Source of the DNA: Synechococcus sp. JA-2-3B'a(2-13)
GTDB taxonomy: Bacteria; Cyanobacteriota; Cyanobacteriia; Thermostichales; Thermostichaceae
Assembly (NCBI RefSeq): GCF_000013225.1
Contig: NC_007776.1
Span: 1,197,277 to 1,261,276, forward strand
Direction of reading: 5' to 3'
Length of the DNA: 64,000 nucleotides
Part shown: positions 18,382 through 27,895 of the stretch, in pieces
How positions within the stretch are numbered: the first letter of the stretch is position 1
How the letters are laid out: the number at the start of each line of letters is the position of its first letter
The notes under the pieces: model-generated
What the model saw: the letters and a program-made list of their open reading frames with translations, nothing else
What the model was told of the DNA's origin: nothing
The model's database searches: none
Position numbers and translations under genes: made by a program

Positions 18382-18963
18382 ATGAAGATCGAGGGTGACA
18401 AAGCTGAGGGATCCCTGCAGGAAAAAACCGATGCAGAGGTGTTTGCAGCCCTAAAAGCAGGCCGGTCACAAGCTCTGGCCATTCTCTACGACCGACATGC
18501 CGGCTTGGTGTACGGAATTGCCTGCAAAATGCTGGGCAGTACTGCCGAAGCCGAAGATCTCACCCAGGATATTTTTTTGAACTTGGCTCGTTCCTCCTTT
18601 GATCCCAGACGGGGATCCCTGCGCACCTACCTGAGCATCTTGGCCCGCTCTCGCTGTTTGGATCGGCTGCGCTCTTGGCGGAATCGACAGCGCCCCCTGG
18701 AACGGGGCAGAGTGGAATTGCAGGGTAGTCCTGCTGCGGATCCCACCTTGGAGCAGTTGGCCCAAGCGGAACGGGTGGCCGAGGTGCAAACGGCCTTGGC
18801 CGAGTTGTCCGAAAGTCAACGGCAAGTCTTAAAGATGGCCTATTACGAAGGCATGAGCCAAACGGAAATTGCCAAGCAACTGGATCTGCCTTTGGGAACG
18901 GTCAAAGCCAGAGCTCGGCGGGCTCTGCTGCGGCTGCGCGAGTTGTTGGGAGGCCCCTCATGA
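18382..18963 (+). CDS. ECF-type (group 3/4) RNA polymerase sigma factor
   Basis: A 193-residue sigma factor started at MKIEGDKAEGSLQEK; a longer frame from 18274 is unconserved. Region 2 is visible as LYDRHAGLVYGIACKML through EDLTQDIFLNL and SILARSRCLDRLRS, and region 4 as LSESQRQVLKMAYYEGMSQTEIA with the HTH LPLGTVKARARRAL. The type resembles SigK of mycobacteria and SigG of cyanobacteria. The stop overlaps the anti-sigma start by ATGA (18960-18963), so the two are translationally coupled, as is usual for sigma/anti-sigma pairs. Confidence 0.93.
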   Translation: MKIEGDKAEGSLQEKTDAEVFAALKAGRSQALAILYDRHAGLVYGIACKMLGSTAEAEDLTQDIFLNLARSSFDPRRGSLRTYLSILARSRCLDRLRSWRNRQRPLERGRVELQGSPAADPTLEQLAQAERVAEVQTALAELSESQRQVLKMAYYEGMSQTEIAKQLDLPLGTVKARARRALLRLRELLGGPS

Positions 18964-19715
18964 AAGCCGAATCTGTGTCTCCCGAAGAACTGCAACTGTG
19001 GCTGGCGGGCTACGTGCTGGGGGATCTCTCCCCGGAAGAGGCCGAGCGGCTGGAAGCCTTGCTCAAGCTGCGCCCGGAGCTGCACCGAGAACTGCAGGCT
19101 TTGCAACAGGCATTGGAGACAGCCTACGGCGTGGAGGAAAAGCAACCTCCCCCCGCCCTGCGGGCTTCTCTGTTGCAGGCACATGCGGAGCAGGCAGCCC
19201 AACCGATGCGCACCCCCGCCTGGATTGCCAAGGGATCCCGTCTCTGGCAACGGGGCTTGGGGGCGGTGGCCGCAGGCTTGATCGTCGCTTTGGGGCTGGG
19301 GAACCTCTACCTGTGGCGCAGGCTGCAGCTAGCCCAGACGCAAGGGATCCCTGCCGAGGTGTTGACCTATGAATTGCAGCCGACTGCGGAGAACCTGGCC
19401 GGCTCGGTCAAGCTTGAGGTGGATCCCCAGCGCCTGCAAGGGCGATTGGTGGCCCAAGGGTTGCCGCCTTTGCCGGAAGGCCGGGTCTATGCCCTGTGGG
19501 TGGTGCTGGAACCGGAGGCGCCCTTTACCACCGATAGAGCGGGGGCCGTTCTCGTGGCAGCTTTTCCGGTGGATGAAACAGGAAATCGCCAACAGGAGCT
19601 GCGCCTACCGCCGGTGTTTGAATCTACAGAATGGGTGCGGGCTGTGGCCATTACCGAAGAGGATGGCAATCGTCCCCAAGAGCACCAGGGATCCCCTTTG
19701 TGGATTTCCGGCTAG
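18960..19715 (+). CDS. RskA-like anti-sigma factor, single-pass membrane
   Basis: A 251-residue protein coupled to the sigma gene by a four-base overlap. The N-terminal cytosolic domain (residues 1-90) has LWLAGYVLGDLSPEEAERLEA, the typical sigma-binding helix bundle without a zinc HCC motif. A single membrane helix follows (GAVAAGLIVALGLGNLYLW, about residues 100-118). The extracytoplasmic part matches the RskA C-terminal domain: EGRVYALWVVLEPEAP and ending in EDGNRPQEHQGSPLWISG. It should hold the sigma factor at the membrane until envelope signalling and proteolysis release it. Confidence 0.88.
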   Translation: MKAESVSPEELQLWLAGYVLGDLSPEEAERLEALLKLRPELHRELQALQQALETAYGVEEKQPPPALRASLLQAHAEQAAQPMRTPAWIAKGSRLWQRGLGAVAAGLIVALGLGNLYLWRRLQLAQTQGIPAEVLTYELQPTAENLAGSVKLEVDPQRLQGRLVAQGLPPLPEGRVYALWVVLEPEAPFTTDRAGAVLVAAFPVDETGNRQQELRLPPVFESTEWVRAVAITEEDGNRPQEHQGSPLWISG

Positions 19716-19848
19716 GGATGGATTGGCGTGGCCCGATGGCACAAGTAGGCGATTGTGATGCAGATGGATGTCAACCCAGTCTTGTGACCAAGGCAGAAGG
19801 CCTTAAGATAAAAGTCGCCACCCCAGCGAAGAACTTGGAGGCCACCCC

Positions 19849-20070
19849 ATGGGCGAAGCGAAGCGCCGTAAAACCCGCATCAGCCAAGATCCCGACCAAG
19901 AGCTGGTGTTTCCCAACCTCAAAGACATTCCCCTCACCAAAGGGCAAGCTCGCGCCATCTACAATTGGACAACCCGTGGTGCTTGGGCAGGCATTATTCT
20001 GCTGGCGATTGTTTGGGTTGTGATCCGATTTGTGGGGCCTGCCTTGGGCTGGTGGCATCTGGTCGGCTAG
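19849..20070 (+). CDS. DUF2839 family small membrane protein
   Basis: A 73-residue cyanobacterial protein. It starts with the conserved MGEAKRRK, followed by LPNLKDIPLTK-like FPNLKDIPLTKGQARAIYNWT, and then one hydrophobic helix (AGIILLAIVWVVIRFVG, about residues 47-63). That arrangement is DUF2839 as I know it. Function unknown. It sits between the anti-sigma gene and a nitrilase-family gene, all on the same strand, but the gaps (133 and 40 bases) leave operon structure open. Confidence 0.85.
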   Translation: MGEAKRRKTRISQDPDQELVFPNLKDIPLTKGQARAIYNWTTRGAWAGIILLAIVWVVIRFVGPALGWWHLVG

Positions 20071-20110
20071 CCGGCCGGATCCCCTTTAGCATCCTTTGGA
20101 GTTTCCGTCT

Positions 20111-20938
20111 ATGCGCTCTTATCTGGCAGCCGCCATTCAAATGACCAGCATTCCCGATCTGGCCAGCAACTTGCAGCAGGCGGAAGAGTGGATCGACTTT
20201 GCAGTGCGCCAGGGATGCGAGCTGGTGACGCTACCAGAAAACTTTGCCTTCATGGGGCCGGAAGCCGAGAAAGCCCGCCTTGCTCCTGAGATTGCGGAGC
20301 GGGCGGAGGAGTTTTTGGCCAAGATGGCCCAGCGTTACCAAGTATTTATTTTGGGAGGAGGGTATCCTGTGCCGGACGGGCAGGGCAAAGTTTACAATAC
20401 CGCTGCCCTCTACAGCCCTGACGGCAAAGAGCTGGCCCGCTATCGCAAAATCCACCTGTTCGATGTCAATCTGCCCGACGGCAATACCTACCGCGAGTCG
20501 AACACGGTGGTCAGCGGAGATGAGGTGGTCACCTGCGAGCAAGAGCAACTGGGGAACCTCGGTTTGTCGGTCTGCTACGACGTACGCTTTCCAGAGCTGT
20601 ACCGATCCCTGGTGGATCGCGGAGCCCAGATTTTGCTCATCCCTGCCGCCTTCACGGCCTACACGGGTCGGGATCACTGGCAGGTTTTGCTGCAATGCCG
20701 GGCCATTGAGAACACCTGTTACGTGATAGCCCCCGCCCAGGTGGGCACCCACTACGAGCGGCGACAGTGTCACGGCCATGCCATGATCGTGGACCCCTGG
20801 GGGACTATCTTGGCGGATGCGGGTGGCGAAAAACCGGGGGTGGCCATTGCTGAAATTAACCCAGAGCGTTTCCAGTTGGTCAGGCGGCAGATGCCTTCCC
20901 TACAACACCGTCGGCTGGCCTGCACCGTCACCCGCTAG
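20111..20938 (+). CDS. Carbon-nitrogen hydrolase, Nit2-like amidase (omega-amidase or deaminated glutathione amidase)
   Basis: Nitrilase-superfamily amidase of 275 residues from ATG 20111. The catalytic triad is visible: Glu43 (LPENFAF), Lys111 (RYRKIHLFD) and Cys153 (SVCYDVRFPELYR). The flanking motifs place it in the Nit1/Nit2 branch, whose members hydrolyse deaminated glutathione or alpha-ketoglutaramate. Which of the two is the substrate cannot be settled from sequence. A GTG-initiated glutaredoxin-like gene follows nine bases after the stop, which fits a glutathione or redox housekeeping context. Confidence 0.9.
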   Translation: MRSYLAAAIQMTSIPDLASNLQQAEEWIDFAVRQGCELVTLPENFAFMGPEAEKARLAPEIAERAEEFLAKMAQRYQVFILGGGYPVPDGQGKVYNTAALYSPDGKELARYRKIHLFDVNLPDGNTYRESNTVVSGDEVVTCEQEQLGNLGLSVCYDVRFPELYRSLVDRGAQILLIPAAFTAYTGRDHWQVLLQCRAIENTCYVIAPAQVGTHYERRQCHGHAMIVDPWGTILADAGGEKPGVAIAEINPERFQLVRRQMPSLQHRRLACTVTR

Positions 20939-20947
20939 GGATCCGCT

Positions 20948-21208
20948 GTGCCTTGGCCCCCCCTGATTCTCTACAGCAAACCCGGCTGCCACCTCTGCGA
21001 GAGCTTGGTGGAGAAGTTGCGGCAGATCCCCGAAATCCGTGATCTGGAAGTCCGCGACATCACCTCCAACCCGAGTTGGTGGGAGCAATACCAACTGGAA
21101 GTTCCCGTGCTCACCCTGGCAGGGGATCCCGAGCGACCTTTGCCACGTCCTTCCCCTCGGCTGACGGTGAGCCAGTTGCGGGCTTGGCTTGAGAAACAGC
21201 TCCGTTGA
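20948..21208 (+). CDS. Glutaredoxin-like protein (DUF836 family)
   Basis: An 86-residue thioredoxin-fold protein started at GTG 20948. The redox motif is SKPGCHLCE (C-x-x-C at residues 14-17), followed by a beta-alpha-beta pattern and the cis-proline segment LEVPVLTL. The C-terminal helix is LRAWLEKQLR. It belongs to the short glutaredoxin-like DUF836 group; the reductant and target are unknown. It follows the amidase gene by nine bases and probably shares its mRNA, and it is convergent with dnaE, 37 bases away. Confidence 0.88.
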   Translation: MPWPPLILYSKPGCHLCESLVEKLRQIPEIRDLEVRDITSNPSWWEQYQLEVPVLTLAGDPERPLPRPSPRLTVSQLRAWLEKQLR

Positions 21209-21245
21209 ATTTCTCCTGCTGCTGCCGGAGCTTTCTCTGCCATGC

Positions 21246-24200
21246 CTATGGAGAGAGCAGCGATTCGCTGCGGGCGGTGTAGCCGGCTTGACGCAGGGCT
21301 TCAACGGCGGCTTGGGCATTGTTAACCCAAAATTGGGATCCCATTCTCACCCAAAGGGTATGGGGATGGGCGGTGATGGCAGCCACGACAGGAATGCGAT
21401 TTTCTTCTTTAATTTCCGAGCGTTGGCGAGCGATTAGCGTCTGTAAACGGTATCGATCCTCCAGTGTCCCAGCAGAGTCGAGAGGGAGCTCCACCGTTAC
21501 CCAACTAACAGATTCAATCGGTTGTAAATCTTCCACAATCAGTTGCACCTGTTCATCCCGCTGATCCACTTTGGCCCAAACCAATAGCCGTTGATCCACC
21601 TCCAGGCAACCGCGCAAACGTTCATAGGTTTTGGGGAAGATCACTGCTTCACAACTGCCGGTGAGATCTTCCAGTTGCAAAATGGCCATGCGATCCCCTT
21701 TCTTGGTTGTGACATTTTTAATGGCAGTCACCAGGGCGAGAACGCCCACAGAGGCATCGGCTGCGCAGCCGCCCAAGTCAGCTAGGTTTACAGGGGCCAG
21801 CAGCCGCGCTTGCTCCTGAATGCGCCGCAGCGGATGATCCGAGACATAAAACCCCAGCAGCTCCCGTTCCAGCCTCAACTTTTCCTGGGGTGGAAAATCC
21901 TCGGTAACCGGCCCACGCGGAGCTTCCACAAATCCATTGCCGGCGCTGCCACTGCTCCCCAGTAAATCGAACAAGCTGGCTTGGCCGATGGCTTTGGACT
22001 TGGCTCGCTGCGCTGCCCAACTGAGGATGGGATCCAAATCGGCAATTAGTTGTTTACGATTTCCAGAAATACAATCAAAAGCGCCCGCACAAATCAGGGC
22101 CTCCAGGGCACGACGGTTAACAATGCGCAGATCCACCCGCTGGCAAAAATCCGCCAGAGAGGTGAAGGGGCCATCAGCTTGACGGGCAGCCAAAATGTTT
22201 TGAATGGCCCCCTCCCCTACATTCTTCACTGCCCCCAGACCAAACAAAATGCTGGATCCCTGGGGAGTAAAGTCCATTCCAGAACGGTTGATATCCGGCG
22301 GCTGAATTTGGATCCCAATTGACAAGCAATAGGTAATGTAGCGCTGTACCTTGTCCTGATCTCCCCCCACAGAAGAGAGCAAGGCTGCCATATATTCCGT
22401 TGGGTAATTGGCCTTGAGGTAAGCTGTTTGAAAAGTAATCAACCCATAGGCAGTAGAATGCGATTTATTGAAGCAATACTCGGCAAAAGCAACCATTTGA
22501 TCAAACAATTCTGTGGCAACTTCTTGGCTTACACCCCGCTTGGCTGCCCCCTGCACAAATTGCTCGCGGTGTTTCTCCATCTCGGAGACTTTCTTTTTCC
22601 CCATCGCTCGCCGCAGCAGATCGGCTTGGCCTAAGGTGTATCCGGCCATGTCTTGGGCAATGCGCATGATCTGTTCCTGGTAGAGGATGGCTCCGTAGGT
22701 ATCCTGAAGAATGGGCTTGAGGAGTTCGTGGGCATAGGTTACCGGTTTGCGACCGTGCTTGCGATCGATAAAGTCGGGGATCATTCCCGTATCCAATGGG
22801 CCTGGCCGGTACAAGGCCAATACTGAAGAAATATCTTCCAGGTTGGAAGGTTTGAGCTCCCGCACCACCTGCTTCATGCCAGAAGATTCCAGTTGGAAGA
22901 TCCCTTCCAGCTCTCCCTTTTCCAAAAGCTGGTAGGTTTTCTTGTCGTCTAGGGGTAGGTTATCCAGATCTATATTGACGCCATTGTGTTCTCGGATCAG
23001 TTCCACTGCCCGCTGAATCATCGTCAGGTTGCGCAGACCCAAAAAGTCCATCTTCAGCAAGCCCAAAGACTCGATATCTTCCATCGAGTACTGGGTGATA
23101 ATTTGGCCTTCATTGTTGTACTGCAGAGGCACGATCTCATCTAAGGGATCCTTAGCAATCACCACACCGGCAGCGTGAACCCCGAAGGTTTTGTTGGTGC
23201 CCTCCAACAAACGTGCCAGCTCGATCCAGCGGTGGGTGGTTGGGTCTTTCTCGTATTTTTCTTTGAACTCTGGAGCGGGAGTATCCTCGCCAATCATCTC
23301 TTCCAATTTTGCGGGCTTGCCTCGGGATACCGGGATCAATTTCGCCATTTTGTCGGCTTCTGAGTAGGGAATGTCTAAGACTCGACCGACATCTTTGAGA
23401 ATGGCTTTAGAGGTCATGCGGTTAAAGGTGATGATCTGGGCGACTCGCTCTTGGCCGTATTTGCGGGTCACATAGTCGATCAGCTCTCCCCGCCGCTCGA
23501 TGCAAAAATCCGTATCAATATCCGGCATCGATTGACGTTCTGGATTGAGAAATCGCTCAAACAGTAGGCCGTATTTAACCGGGTCAATGTTGGTAATTTG
23601 TAGGGCATAGGCCACCAGGGATCCTGCTGCCGAGCCTCGCCCCGGCCCCACCGGGATCCCCTGCTCGCGGGCATAGCGAACGTAGTCCCAGACCACCAGG
23701 AAATAGCTGGAGAAGCCCTTTTGTTGGATGATGTTCAGCTCAAAGCGCAGGCGCTCCTGGTAGTTTTGGGGGATCTGATCCGGCTGAGCAACACCGCAGC
23801 GCTTCGCCAGCCCCTGCCAGGCCAATTCTGTGAGATAGCTATCGGCAGAATGGCCCGGTGGAACCGGGTAGTCGGGCATGCGCATTTCCCCAAATAGGTC
23901 ATAGCCCTCGATCTTTTCCAGCACCTTCAGGGTGTTGGCGATGGCCTCGTCAATCACCTCCTGTTCCAAATGGTCACGGCAGAGACGGCGCATCTCTTCT
24001 GGGCTTTTCAGGTATTCGGTTCCGGTGTAGCGAAGGCGATTTTTTTCAGTAAGGGATTTGCCTGTTTGAATGCAGAGCAGCGCATCGTGGGCCTCTACAT
24101 CCCAGCAGGAAATAAAATGGCTATCGTTGGTGAGGATGATCGGGATCCCCAATTCGCGGGCGATGCGCACCAACTGCACATTGACAAAGCGATCTTCTTG

Positions 24201-24743
24201 ATAACCGTGATCCTGAATCTCGATGTAATAATCATCCCCAAACTGCTCTTGGTACCAAGCGGCAACTTCACGGGCAATTTCTGGCCGCCGCTGCAAAATA
24301 GCTTGAGGCACTTCTCCTGCCAAGCAGCCGCTGGTGACGATCAACCCTTCTTTGTATTGCACCAAATACTCTTTGTTAATGCAGGGGCGAGAGAAAATCC
24401 CTTTGCCTTGAATGCCGTGTAGATGAGAAATGGTGGTTAGCTTCACTAAGTTTTTGTAGCCCTGGGTATTTTTGGCCAGAACCACTTGGTGATACTTGGG
24501 GTACTTGCGGCTTTTGTCGCGGATATCGCCGTTGATTACATACATTTCATTGCCGATGATTGGAGTAATCCCTTTGCTTTTACACAGTTTCACCAGCTCC
24601 AATGCCCCATACATGACACCGTGATCCGTCAGGGCCAGCCCCGGCAAACCCATAGCCACCACCTGCTCGACCAAACGCGGCAATTGGCTGGCACCATCCA
24701 AGAGGCTGTATTCGCTGTGGAGATGCAAAGGAACAAAAGACAT
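21246..24743 (-). CDS. dnaE: DNA polymerase III alpha subunit, intact and intein-free
   Basis: Replicative polymerase of 1165 residues. The N-terminal PHP domain begins [17 protein letters not shown], the palm carries [14 protein letters not shown] and the catalytic acidic motif [13 protein letters not shown], and the C-terminus contains the OB-fold part [15 protein letters not shown]. In Synechocystis and many other cyanobacteria dnaE is split by an intein just before the Cys of a [11 protein letters not shown] motif. Here that sequence (Tyr|Cys junction between bases 22476 and 22475) is continuous, so the gene is complete and uninterrupted. It is transcribed alone, divergent from selD. Confidence 0.97.
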   Translation of the reverse strand: MSFVPLHLHSEYSLLDGASQLPRLVEQVVAMGLPGLALTDHGVMYGALELVKLCKSKGITPIIGNEMYVINGDIRDKSRKYPKYHQVVLAKNTQGYKNLVKLTTISHLHGIQGKGIFSRPCINKEYLVQYKEGLIVTSGCLAGEVPQAILQRRPEIAREVAAWYQEQFGDDYYIEIQDHGYQEDRFVNVQLVRIARELGIPIILTNDSHFISCWDVEAHDALLCIQTGKSLTEKNRLRYTGTEYLKSPEEMRRLCRDHLEQEVIDEAIANTLKVLEKIEGYDLFGEMRMPDYPVPPGHSADSYLTELAWQGLAKRCGVAQPDQIPQNYQERLRFELNIIQQKGFSSYFLVVWDYVRYAREQGIPVGPGRGSAAGSLVAYALQITNIDPVKYGLLFERFLNPERQSMPDIDTDFCIERRGELIDYVTRKYGQERVAQIITFNRMTSKAILKDVGRVLDIPYSEADKMAKLIPVSRGKPAKLEEMIGEDTPAPEFKEKYEKDPTTHRWIELARLLEGTNKTFGVHAAGVVIAKDPLDEIVPLQYNNEGQIITQYSMEDIESLGLLKMDFLGLRNLTMIQRAVELIREHNGVNIDLDNLPLDDKKTYQLLEKGELEGIFQLESSGMKQVVRELKPSNLEDISSVLALYRPGPLDTGMIPDFIDRKHGRKPVTYAHELLKPILQDTYGAILYQEQIMRIAQDMAGYTLGQADLLRRAMGKKKVSEMEKHREQFVQGAAKRGVSQEVATELFDQMVAFAEYCFNKSHSTAYGLITFQTAYLKANYPTEYMAALLSSVGGDQDKVQRYITYCLSIGIQIQPPDINRSGMDFTPQGSSILFGLGAVKNVGEGAIQNILAARQADGPFTSLADFCQRVDLRIVNRRALEALICAGAFDCISGNRKQLIADLDPILSWAAQRAKSKAIGQASLFDLLGSSGSAGNGFVEAPRGPVTEDFPPQEKLRLERELLGFYVSDHPLRRIQEQARLLAPVNLADLGGCAADASVGVLALVTAIKNVTTKKGDRMAILQLEDLTGSCEAVIFPKTYERLRGCLEVDQRLLVWAKVDQRDEQVQLIVEDLQPIESVSWVTVELPLDSAGTLEDRYRLQTLIARQRSEIKEENRIPVVAAITAHPHTLWVRMGSQFWVNNAQAAVEALRQAGYTARSESLLSP

Positions 24744-24860
24744 GGCAACGCTACGGATAGTGGGATCCCTTTAACCTTAACTCAGCGTGTCCATTTCTCG
24801 ACTGCCTGCAGATGCCGCTACAGTAAAGTCAGCTGATGTTTTTTCCCTTTTCTTGAATCT

Positions 24861-25928
24861 ATGGATGCTCCCATTCGCCTCACCCAGTACTCCCACGGCG
24901 GTGGCTGCGGCTGTAAAATTGCCCCGGCCCTGCTGCAACAAATTCTTAAGGATGTGCCCCTGCTATCCCCAAATCCGGCTTTGTTGGTGGGAGCTGAAAC
25001 CAGCGATGATGCGGCTGTCTATCAACTAAACGACCACCAAGCCCTAATTTTGACCACCGACTTCTTCATGCCGATTGTGGATGAGCCGGTGGATTTTGGT
25101 CGGATCGCGGCGACCAATGCCCTTTCCGATGTCTACGCGATGGGGGGCACTCCCATTCTGGCTTTGGCGGTTTTGGGCATGCCGGTCAATACCCTGCCGA
25201 TGCAGGCCATCCAAGGGATCATGGCCGGAGGGATCCAGGTTTGCCAAGAAGCCGGGATCCCTTTGGCAGGGGGGCACTCCATCGATTCGCCGGAGCCCAT
25301 CTTCGGCTTGGTGGCAGCAGGTTTGGCCCATCCACACCACATTCGCCGCAATGCCACGGCCCAAGCCGGGGACGATCTGATCCTGACCAAACCGCTGGGG
25401 ATCGGGGTGATGACCACCGCTCTGAAAAAGGGTCAGCTCAGTGCGGCAGGCTACGCGGAAGTTTTGCAGGTGATGACCCAGCTGAATCGCATCGGCTCGC
25501 AACTGGCCCAGCGACCGCAAGTTCACGCCATGACGGATGTAACAGGGTTTGGCCTGGTGGGACACTTGCTGGAAGTCTGTCGCGGCTCGGGGGTGGGGGC
25601 CAGTTTGGATCTGGCTTCCATTCCGTTTTTGGCAGAAGCGCTCTCGCTGGCAGAGGCGGGGATCTTTCCAGGGGCGGCTCGTCGCAATTGGCAGGGCTAT
25701 GAGGGGGTACAGGCAGAATCCCTGCCCGAGTGGCAGCAACTGCTGCTGGCAGATCCCCAAACCAGCGGGGGCTTGCTGGTGGCGGTGGATCCCGGCTACA
25801 CCTCAGACCTCTTGCAAGAGCTGCACAGTGCCGGCTACCCCTACGCCCGTCGCATCGGCCGATGCCAAGCTGGAGACACCAGAATCCATGTTACCGGCAA
25901 GATCAGCCTCAGCCCAGCGGCAGCCTGA
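24861..25928 (+). CDS. selD: Selenide, water dikinase (selenophosphate synthetase)
   Basis: Makes selenophosphate from selenide and ATP. The 355-residue protein starts at MDAPIRLTQYS and carries the glycine-rich catalytic loop YSHGGGCGCKIAP, with the catalytic Cys16 and Lys19 both present. It is followed by ETSDDAAVY and ILTTDFFMPIVD (metal-binding Asp) and GGHSIDSPEP. No selA, selB or selU was seen nearby. In cyanobacteria SelD usually supplies 2-selenouridine in tRNA rather than selenocysteine; that is family knowledge. It is divergent from dnaE with a 117-base gap. Confidence 0.95.
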   Translation: MDAPIRLTQYSHGGGCGCKIAPALLQQILKDVPLLSPNPALLVGAETSDDAAVYQLNDHQALILTTDFFMPIVDEPVDFGRIAATNALSDVYAMGGTPILALAVLGMPVNTLPMQAIQGIMAGGIQVCQEAGIPLAGGHSIDSPEPIFGLVAAGLAHPHHIRRNATAQAGDDLILTKPLGIGVMTTALKKGQLSAAGYAEVLQVMTQLNRIGSQLAQRPQVHAMTDVTGFGLVGHLLEVCRGSGVGASLDLASIPFLAEALSLAEAGIFPGAARRNWQGYEGVQAESLPEWQQLLLADPQTSGGLLVAVDPGYTSDLLQELHSAGYPYARRIGRCQAGDTRIHVTGKISLSPAAA

Positions 25929-26071
25929 AGAAGACCCTCTGGCAATACTCACCATGCAAAGTCTCATGCAAAGTCTCGATAGAGGGCTCAGTATGAAGAT
26001 TGCGTCAAGCAGCTCTGAGAAAGTTAAAGATACCATGTAAGGCAAGGGAAGGTTAGGATATCCTGAGATCT

Positions 26072-26569
26072 ATGAGCGAGCTTCCCCCCAGCCGTAGTCT
26101 GGTTCAGCGAGTTGAGCCTGGCCAGCTGATTCGAACCCTCAGCAGTGGGCAATTGCTGATGGTGGATCCCCAGCGGCACAACGCCCTGATCATCTGCAAG
26201 ACGTTTCATGCTGAGTTTGCCGGGCCGGGTGCTGCTGTTGGGGGGCCCTTGGATGTGGAGTCCGGCGGCGTTGTCCCCATTGGGGATGTGGTTTTGCTGC
26301 ATCCGCAAGACCACCAAGAGCGGCAAAGTGCCTATGCCAAGCGGCTGCACTGGATGCGTTGGCTACAGCAAATCACCGACAATCCTTTGCCGGCCCAGCG
26401 GGCGCGGGTTTTGCTCTTTAGCTTAGAGGAATTTTTCTCTGCGGATTTGGTTAGCCAATTGCCCGATGACATTTTGGCACGGCTGGTGGGGGTGCTGCCC
26501 CAGACGATTGCTGCGGTGCGGATGGAGATGACGGCCCTCTACAGCCCCAGCTATTCCTTGGCAGGCTGA
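26072..26569 (+). CDS. Unknown conserved-looking soluble protein, 165 residues
   Basis: Starts MSELPPSRSLVQRVEPGQL (ATG 26072-26074). There is no signal peptide or membrane segment. The N-terminal half is beta-rich with an apparent short barrel (GQLIRTLSSGQLLMVDPQ), and the C-terminal half is helical (RLHWMRWLQQITDNPL, then LEEFFSADLVSQLPDDILARLVGVLP). I do not recognise the family. It lies between selD and an ABC permease gene, all on the plus strand. A 12-base tandem duplication (25953-25976) lies just upstream. Confidence 0.65.
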   Translation: MSELPPSRSLVQRVEPGQLIRTLSSGQLLMVDPQRHNALIICKTFHAEFAGPGAAVGGPLDVESGGVVPIGDVVLLHPQDHQERQSAYAKRLHWMRWLQQITDNPLPAQRARVLLFSLEEFFSADLVSQLPDDILARLVGVLPQTIAAVRMEMTALYSPSYSLAG

Positions 26570-26711
26570 GCTTGTCTTGGACTGGGGAAGGGACTCGTCC
26601 TGCCAGCATGAATCGGTGACACCTTGCAGCCCTCTCTGCAACTGGAACAAGACACGATCAGCTACACTGCTGGCATTTGGTTCAACTGGACTCGACTGGA
26701 ATCTTTGCCTC

Positions 26712-27848
26712 ATGCAGTGGTGGAAACGGCTTCGCCAAAACCGATGGGCCCAAGTAGGAGCTTACATTCTCCTTGTTTTCTACGCCTGCGCCATTTTTGC
26801 CGAGTTCGTTGCCCCCTACAGCCCACTGGAATCTCAACCGGGGGGATCCCTTCTGCCGCCCACCGCCATTCACTTTTGGGATGAATCGGGCGCTTGGATT
26901 GGGCCCCACGTTTATCCAACCCGCCAGGGGCCAGTGGATCTGGAAACGGGAGAACGCCCGCTCTTGGTGGATACCAGCCGTCCAGCCGGGATCCGCTTGT
27001 TTGTGGCCGGTACTCCCTACCGTTGGTTGGGGTTGATCCCCTCCAATCGGCATCTGTTTGGCACCGTCCCGCTGCGGCCTGTTGCAGAAGAGGGACAGGT
27101 GGGATCCCCAATCGGCGAAGAGCCCTCTGTGGCACGGCTACACCTGCTGGGCACCGATGATCAAGGTCGGGACTATTTCAGTCGCTTGGTCTATGGCGGG
27201 CGCGTCAGCCTGTTTATCGGCTTGGTGGGCATTGGCATCTCTTTCCCCATTGGTCTGCTGGTGGGGGCCATATCCGGCTACCTTGGGGGCTGGGTGGATA
27301 CGCTCCTGATGCGCTTGGCAGAGGTGTTGATGTCGATTCCGACGCTGTATCTGCTGGTGTCGCTGGCAGCGGTGTTGCAGGTGAATCCGCTGACCGGGGT
27401 GCCCTTCAGCAATGCCGAGCGCTTCTTGGTGATTGTGGTGATCCTCTCTTTTGTGGGTTGGGCGGGCCTAGCCAGGGTGATTCGTGGGCAGGTGCTGTCC
27501 TTGCGAGAGCGGGACTTTGTGCAGGCAGCGCGGGTAGCCGGGGCTGGATCCCTGTACCTGCTGGTGCGGCATATTTTGCCCCAGACAGCCACTTATGTGG
27601 TGATCTCGGCAACCTTGGCGGTGCCCGGCTACATTGCGGCAGAGTCGGTGCTGAGCCTCATTGGGTTGGGGATCCAACAGCCGGATGCCTCTTGGGGCAA
27701 CATGCTCTCGCTGGCCACCAACGCTTCGGTGATCATCCTACAACCCTGGCTGGTGCTGGCCCCAACGCTGATGGTGGTGCTGACCTCTCTATCCTTTAAC
27801 CTGCTGGGGGATGGTTTGCGGGACGCCCTCGATCCTCGGGAAGGGTGA
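26712..27848 (+). CDS. Oligopeptide/dipeptide-type ABC transporter permease (OppC/DppC family)
   Basis: Inner-membrane permease of 378 residues from MQWWKRLRQNRWAQVG (ATG 26712); an earlier frame start at 26577 is unsupported. An unusually long periplasmic insert of about 130 residues follows the first membrane helix (LESQPGGSLLPPTAIHF onward), longer than in E. coli DppC. After HLLGTDDQGRDYFSRLVYG comes the BPD_transp_1 domain with VGAISGYLGGW, the EAA-like loop RERDFVQAARVAGAG and C-terminal SFNLLGDGLRDALDPR. No partner ATPase, DppB or binding protein is adjacent, so the other subunits are elsewhere. Confidence 0.92.
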   Translation: MQWWKRLRQNRWAQVGAYILLVFYACAIFAEFVAPYSPLESQPGGSLLPPTAIHFWDESGAWIGPHVYPTRQGPVDLETGERPLLVDTSRPAGIRLFVAGTPYRWLGLIPSNRHLFGTVPLRPVAEEGQVGSPIGEEPSVARLHLLGTDDQGRDYFSRLVYGGRVSLFIGLVGIGISFPIGLLVGAISGYLGGWVDTLLMRLAEVLMSIPTLYLLVSLAAVLQVNPLTGVPFSNAERFLVIVVILSFVGWAGLARVIRGQVLSLRERDFVQAARVAGAGSLYLLVRHILPQTATYVVISATLAVPGYIAAESVLSLIGLGIQQPDASWGNMLSLATNASVIILQPWLVLAPTLMVVLTSLSFNLLGDGLRDALDPREG

Positions 27849-27895
27849 GCTGCTTCCCCATTGCGCCGAGTGAAGGGAATGGAGTGGCCTGCAAA

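Noticed and set aside
22460-22490. Intein in dnaE
   Set aside because: The reading frame is continuous through the conserved insertion site without the intein motifs.
26128-26140. GATTCGAACCC, resembling a tRNA T-loop
   Set aside because: It lies inside the 165-residue reading frame and has no acceptor stem, D-loop or anticodon arm around it.
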